From Coriobacteriia bacterium (GTDB lineage: Bacteria; Actinomycetota; Coriobacteriia; Coriobacteriales; UBA8131), in NCBI GenBank assembly GCA_003509825.1, contig DOMT01000222.1:2783-9925 (forward strand): a DNA stretch of 7,143 nucleotides, in the 5' to 3' direction. Of this stretch, positions 5,274-7,143 are shown piece after piece. Under the pieces are notes generated by a model, which searched no databases, was not told the DNA's origin, and saw only the letters and a program-made list of their open reading frames with translations. The position numbers and the translations under genes were made by a program. How positions within the stretch are numbered: position 1 is the first letter of the stretch; each line of letters begins with the position of its first letter.

Positions 5274-6341
5274 ATGGGCAATCCGTTCAAATTCGGGTCC
5301 GTTGCAGAAGGCAACTATTTCACCGACCGCATAAACGAGACCCGTGAAATCGCAACCTTTCTCGATAGCAATAACCATCTGGTGCTTATCAGTCCCCGTC
5401 GCTATGGCAAGACGTCATTGATAAAAAAAGTTTTAAGTACGCTCGACAGGCCGGCCGTCTATCTCGATTTGCAATTGGTTACCGGTGTGGCCGATATGGC
5501 GACGCAGCTGATGAAGCGGTTTCTCAAGGTCAATGCCTGGGAGCGCATGAAACATTTGATGGCGAATTTTCGGATTATCCCCACGATAGAGATAAATCCA
5601 CTCACCAACGAGGCAGGCGTTTCATTTTCCCCATCCGCTGCGGACAATTTTGCAACGCTTGAAGATGTACTGGATCTCATTGAAAAAAGCGGCGACAGTG
5701 GCAAGCGCCCTATCGTTGTTTTCGATGAATTCCAAGAAATCGACTCGCTAGGAAAAACGCTTTCAAAACAGCTTCGTTCGATAATGCAGCACCACGCGAA
5801 CATCAACTACATTCTCATGGGTAGTGCGGAGTCGATGATGCGCCGGATGTTTGAAATAAAGAAGTCTCCGTTTTATCACTTTGCAGCCCTTATGACGCTC
5901 GAAAAAATACCTTATGAAGATTTTTGGAAGTATTTGGAAGAGCGGCTCTCCGAAGTGACAAAAAAGAGTGCCGAAGTGGCCGGCGAGGTTCTCGAGTTCA
6001 CAGAATGCCATCCTTACTACACTCAGCAACTGGGCTTTTACTGCTATGCATTTTTGGAGCGCAACAACTATCGGGAGAACCTCATTACAACCATAAGCGG
6101 GCAGATTGTGGAGCTCCACGACAATGATTACGAGCGGCTGTGGGGTACTCTCAACAAAACAGACCGGCAATTGCTGATCACGCTTGCCACGGGCCGGAGC
6201 GTGTCACAAGCCGGCATACCTACGAGTACCGCCTATAGCGCGTTGAAGCGGCTTGCGGTCCAGGGGTTTCTCATCAAAGAGGAAAGCTATGGGTTCGACG
6301 ACCCGTTTTTCAAATTATGGATCAGGAGTAGCCGCGCGTAA
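5274..6341 (+). CDS. archaeal-type (MNS clade) STAND/AAA ATPase with C-terminal winged helix
   Basis: A 355-residue soluble P-loop ATPase of the ATPase_2 family. Residues 3-19 give the family opening NPFKFGSVAEGNYFTDR; Walker A is SPRRYGKTS (40-48, K46, T47, with Ser in place of the first Gly); Walker B is IVVFDEF (147-153, D151, E152); a sensor-like ILMGSAESM follows near 181-189. The C-terminal third has LNKTDRQLLITLA, then a winged helix (TSTAYSALKRLAVQGFLIKEE) and the closing DPFFKLWIR typical of this group. ATG 5274 is chosen because GAAGGG (5262-5267) is 6 nt upstream and the conserved protein begins there; a longer frame from TTG 5172 would translate the palindromes. STAND ATPases act as switches in signalling, defence or mobile-element biology; the role here is unknown. 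The nuclease-like gene lies 294 bp upstream. Confidence 0.9.
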   Translation: MGNPFKFGSVAEGNYFTDRINETREIATFLDSNNHLVLISPRRYGKTSLIKKVLSTLDRPAVYLDLQLVTGVADMATQLMKRFLKVNAWERMKHLMANFRIIPTIEINPLTNEAGVSFSPSAADNFATLEDVLDLIEKSGDSGKRPIVVFDEFQEIDSLGKTLSKQLRSIMQHHANINYILMGSAESMMRRMFEIKKSPFYHFAALMTLEKIPYEDFWKYLEERLSEVTKKSAEVAGEVLEFTECHPYYTQQLGFYCYAFLERNNYRENLITTISGQIVELHDNDYERLWGTLNKTDRQLLITLATGRSVSQAGIPTSTAYSALKRLAVQGFLIKEESYGFDDPFFKLWIRSSRA

Positions 6342-6392
6342 GCCGCCTTTCGTCCCCGGGGATACGGCCGATTGCCAAGTCAAAAACATTAA

Positions 6393-6423
6393 TTGATTTT
6401 CATAACGGTAAATAAGATATTAT
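6393..6423 (+). promoter_or_regulatory. candidate promoter of the oxidoreductase gene
   Basis: TTGATT (6393-6398) and GATATT (6416-6421) are 17 bp apart, with TATTAT (6418-6423) an alternative -10 at 19 bp. This AT-rich patch stands out in GC-rich DNA between the ATPase stop and the next gene. The leader would be about 65 nt. Confidence 0.4.
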
Positions 6424-6490
6424 ATTGAACCCTTAAACCTCTGACCCTCGTCACCCGCACCTCATGGGCGGCTTTACCATTGGAGGAAAC

Positions 6491-7143
6491 GTGGCAAAAC
6501 TATCGATCGCACCCAAATCGCACGCGGATGCGAAACTCACCGGTTACCTCGAAGCCTATACGCGACGCATACAGGCCACGCCTCCGGGTATGTGTCCGCT
6601 TGCGTTGCAACTCTCCTTATTGCAAGCAGCTGCCGCACAGACCTGCGGCAAGTGTGTGCCCTGTCGCGACGGCTTGCCCCAACTCGCAGCTCTGCTCGAG
6701 AAGGTGGTGCTCTGTCAGGCCGACGAAAGCATGCTCGAGCAAATCAAAGCGCTTGCCAAGATGATACAGGACACCTCGGACTGTGCCATCGGTTACGAGG
6801 CCGCCCGTATCTTCTTGGAGAGCATAGCGACCTTTGCCGACGAGTATGAGAGTCATATCAACAACAAGGTCTGCCTCGGAGACATCGAGCAGACCGTACC
6901 CTGCGAAAGCCTGTGTCCGGCTCACGTAGACGTGCCGGGCTATATCTCCTTGGTAGGTGAGGGAGACTATGCCGGTGCCGTCAATATGGTGCGCAAGGAT
7001 AATCCGTTTCCGACGGCCTGCGGCTTCGTATGCGAGCATCCCTGTGAGATCAAATGCCGCCGCATGCTCATCGATGCGCCGCTCAACATCCGTGGCATCA
7101 AGCGCTACGCCGTCGATAAGGCTCCGGCGGACACCGTTCCGGT
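6491..7143 (+). CDS. NuoF-type 4Fe-4S segment fused to GltD-like oxidoreductase, 3' end outside window
   Basis: Residues 1-217 are visible. Residues 35-125 match the C-terminal 4Fe-4S segment of NuoF/HydB-type NADH-binding subunits: C52-GK-C55-VP-C58-RDG and C98 (CX2CX2CX39C). The FMN/NADH-binding part of NuoF is absent. From about 128 the sequence is the N-terminal iron-sulfur domain of GltD and dihydropyrimidine dehydrogenase: C138ESLC142PAHVDVPGYI, then NPFPTACGFVCEHPCEIKC (171-189) and LNIRGIKRYAVDK. The FAD/NAD(P) domains should follow beyond the edge. Such proteins pass electrons between NAD(P)H and iron-sulfur partners in anaerobes, for example in bifurcating transhydrogenases, hydrogenases or formate dehydrogenases; the partner lies outside the window. 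GTG 6491 is preferred because GGAGGA (6482-6487) is just upstream, though spacing is short. An in-frame ATG at 6464 without such a site would add MGGFTIGGN. Confidence 0.87.
   Translation, partial: MAKLSIAPKSHADAKLTGYLEAYTRRIQATPPGMCPLALQLSLLQAAAAQTCGKCVPCRDGLPQLAALLEKVVLCQADESMLEQIKALAKMIQDTSDCAIGYEAARIFLESIATFADEYESHINNKVCLGDIEQTVPCESLCPAHVDVPGYISLVGEGDYAGAVNMVRKDNPFPTACGFVCEHPCEIKCRRMLIDAPLNIRGIKRYAVDKAPADTVP

Noticed and set aside
6353..6362. TCCCCGGGGA palindrome after the ATPase gene
   Set aside because: No loop and no T-tract, so not a terminator; likely chance in GC-rich DNA.
1..7143. tRNA, rRNA, CRISPR array, transposase or integrase
   Set aside because: None could be recognised on either strand: no repeated spacer structure, no cloverleaf and no recombinase motifs.

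Overview
The window looks like chromosome from a GC-rich anaerobic bacterium. Gene content (a short G3E GTPase, a PflX-type radical SAM protein, an iron-sulfur NuoF/GltD-like oxidoreductase) and codon bias towards G/C third positions fit a gut or oral coriobacterium (Eggerthellaceae-like Actinomycetota). A Clostridia-type anaerobe is possible. This placement is inference from gene style; no rRNA or other marker is present. All convincing genes lie on the + strand.

Layout. (1) 1-649: 3' part of a G3E/CobW-type GTPase with unusual low-complexity insertions and no C-terminal CobW domain. (2) 816-1739: an intact PflX-family radical SAM protein, followed by a 9-bp stem-loop. (3) 1740-2040: no gene, then a strong ribosome binding site that fixes the start of a mosaic gene. 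(4) 2041-3028: an in-frame mosaic of the start of a DUF3788-like protein, a complete GrpB/UPF0157 domain and the start of a GNAT acetyltransferase. The GNAT part loses its middle, and its C-terminal part continues in another frame, so this block looks like several deletion scars. (5) 3037-3907: a MerR/GyrI-like regulator behind a promoter with the 19-bp spacer typical of MerR control, with a second strong in-frame start that could yield the effector-binding domain alone, as in TipAL/TipAS. (6) 3908-4235: no clear gene; a short minus-strand open frame and an AT-rich promoter region. (7) 4236-4979: a stand-alone HsdR_N-type PD-(D/E)XK nuclease-like protein. (8) 4980-5273: a scar-like gap holding a shortened relative of the MerR promoter and a striking 39-bp double palindrome. 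(9) 5274-6341: an archaeal-type STAND/AAA ATPase with a C-terminal winged helix. (10) 6491-7143: the 5' part of an oxidoreductase joining a NuoF-type 4Fe-4S segment to a GltD-type N-terminal iron-sulfur domain.

The flanks (regions 1, 2 and 10) read as ordinary anaerobic metabolism. The middle, 1740-6341, reads as accessory DNA: decayed and fused genes, a self-regulated drug-sensing type regulator, and a nuclease-like gene next to a STAND ATPase. The best candidates for something new are the nuclease/ATPase pair with its palindromic leader, the dual-start MerR regulator, and the reuse of a MerR-type promoter in degraded form upstream of the ATPase.
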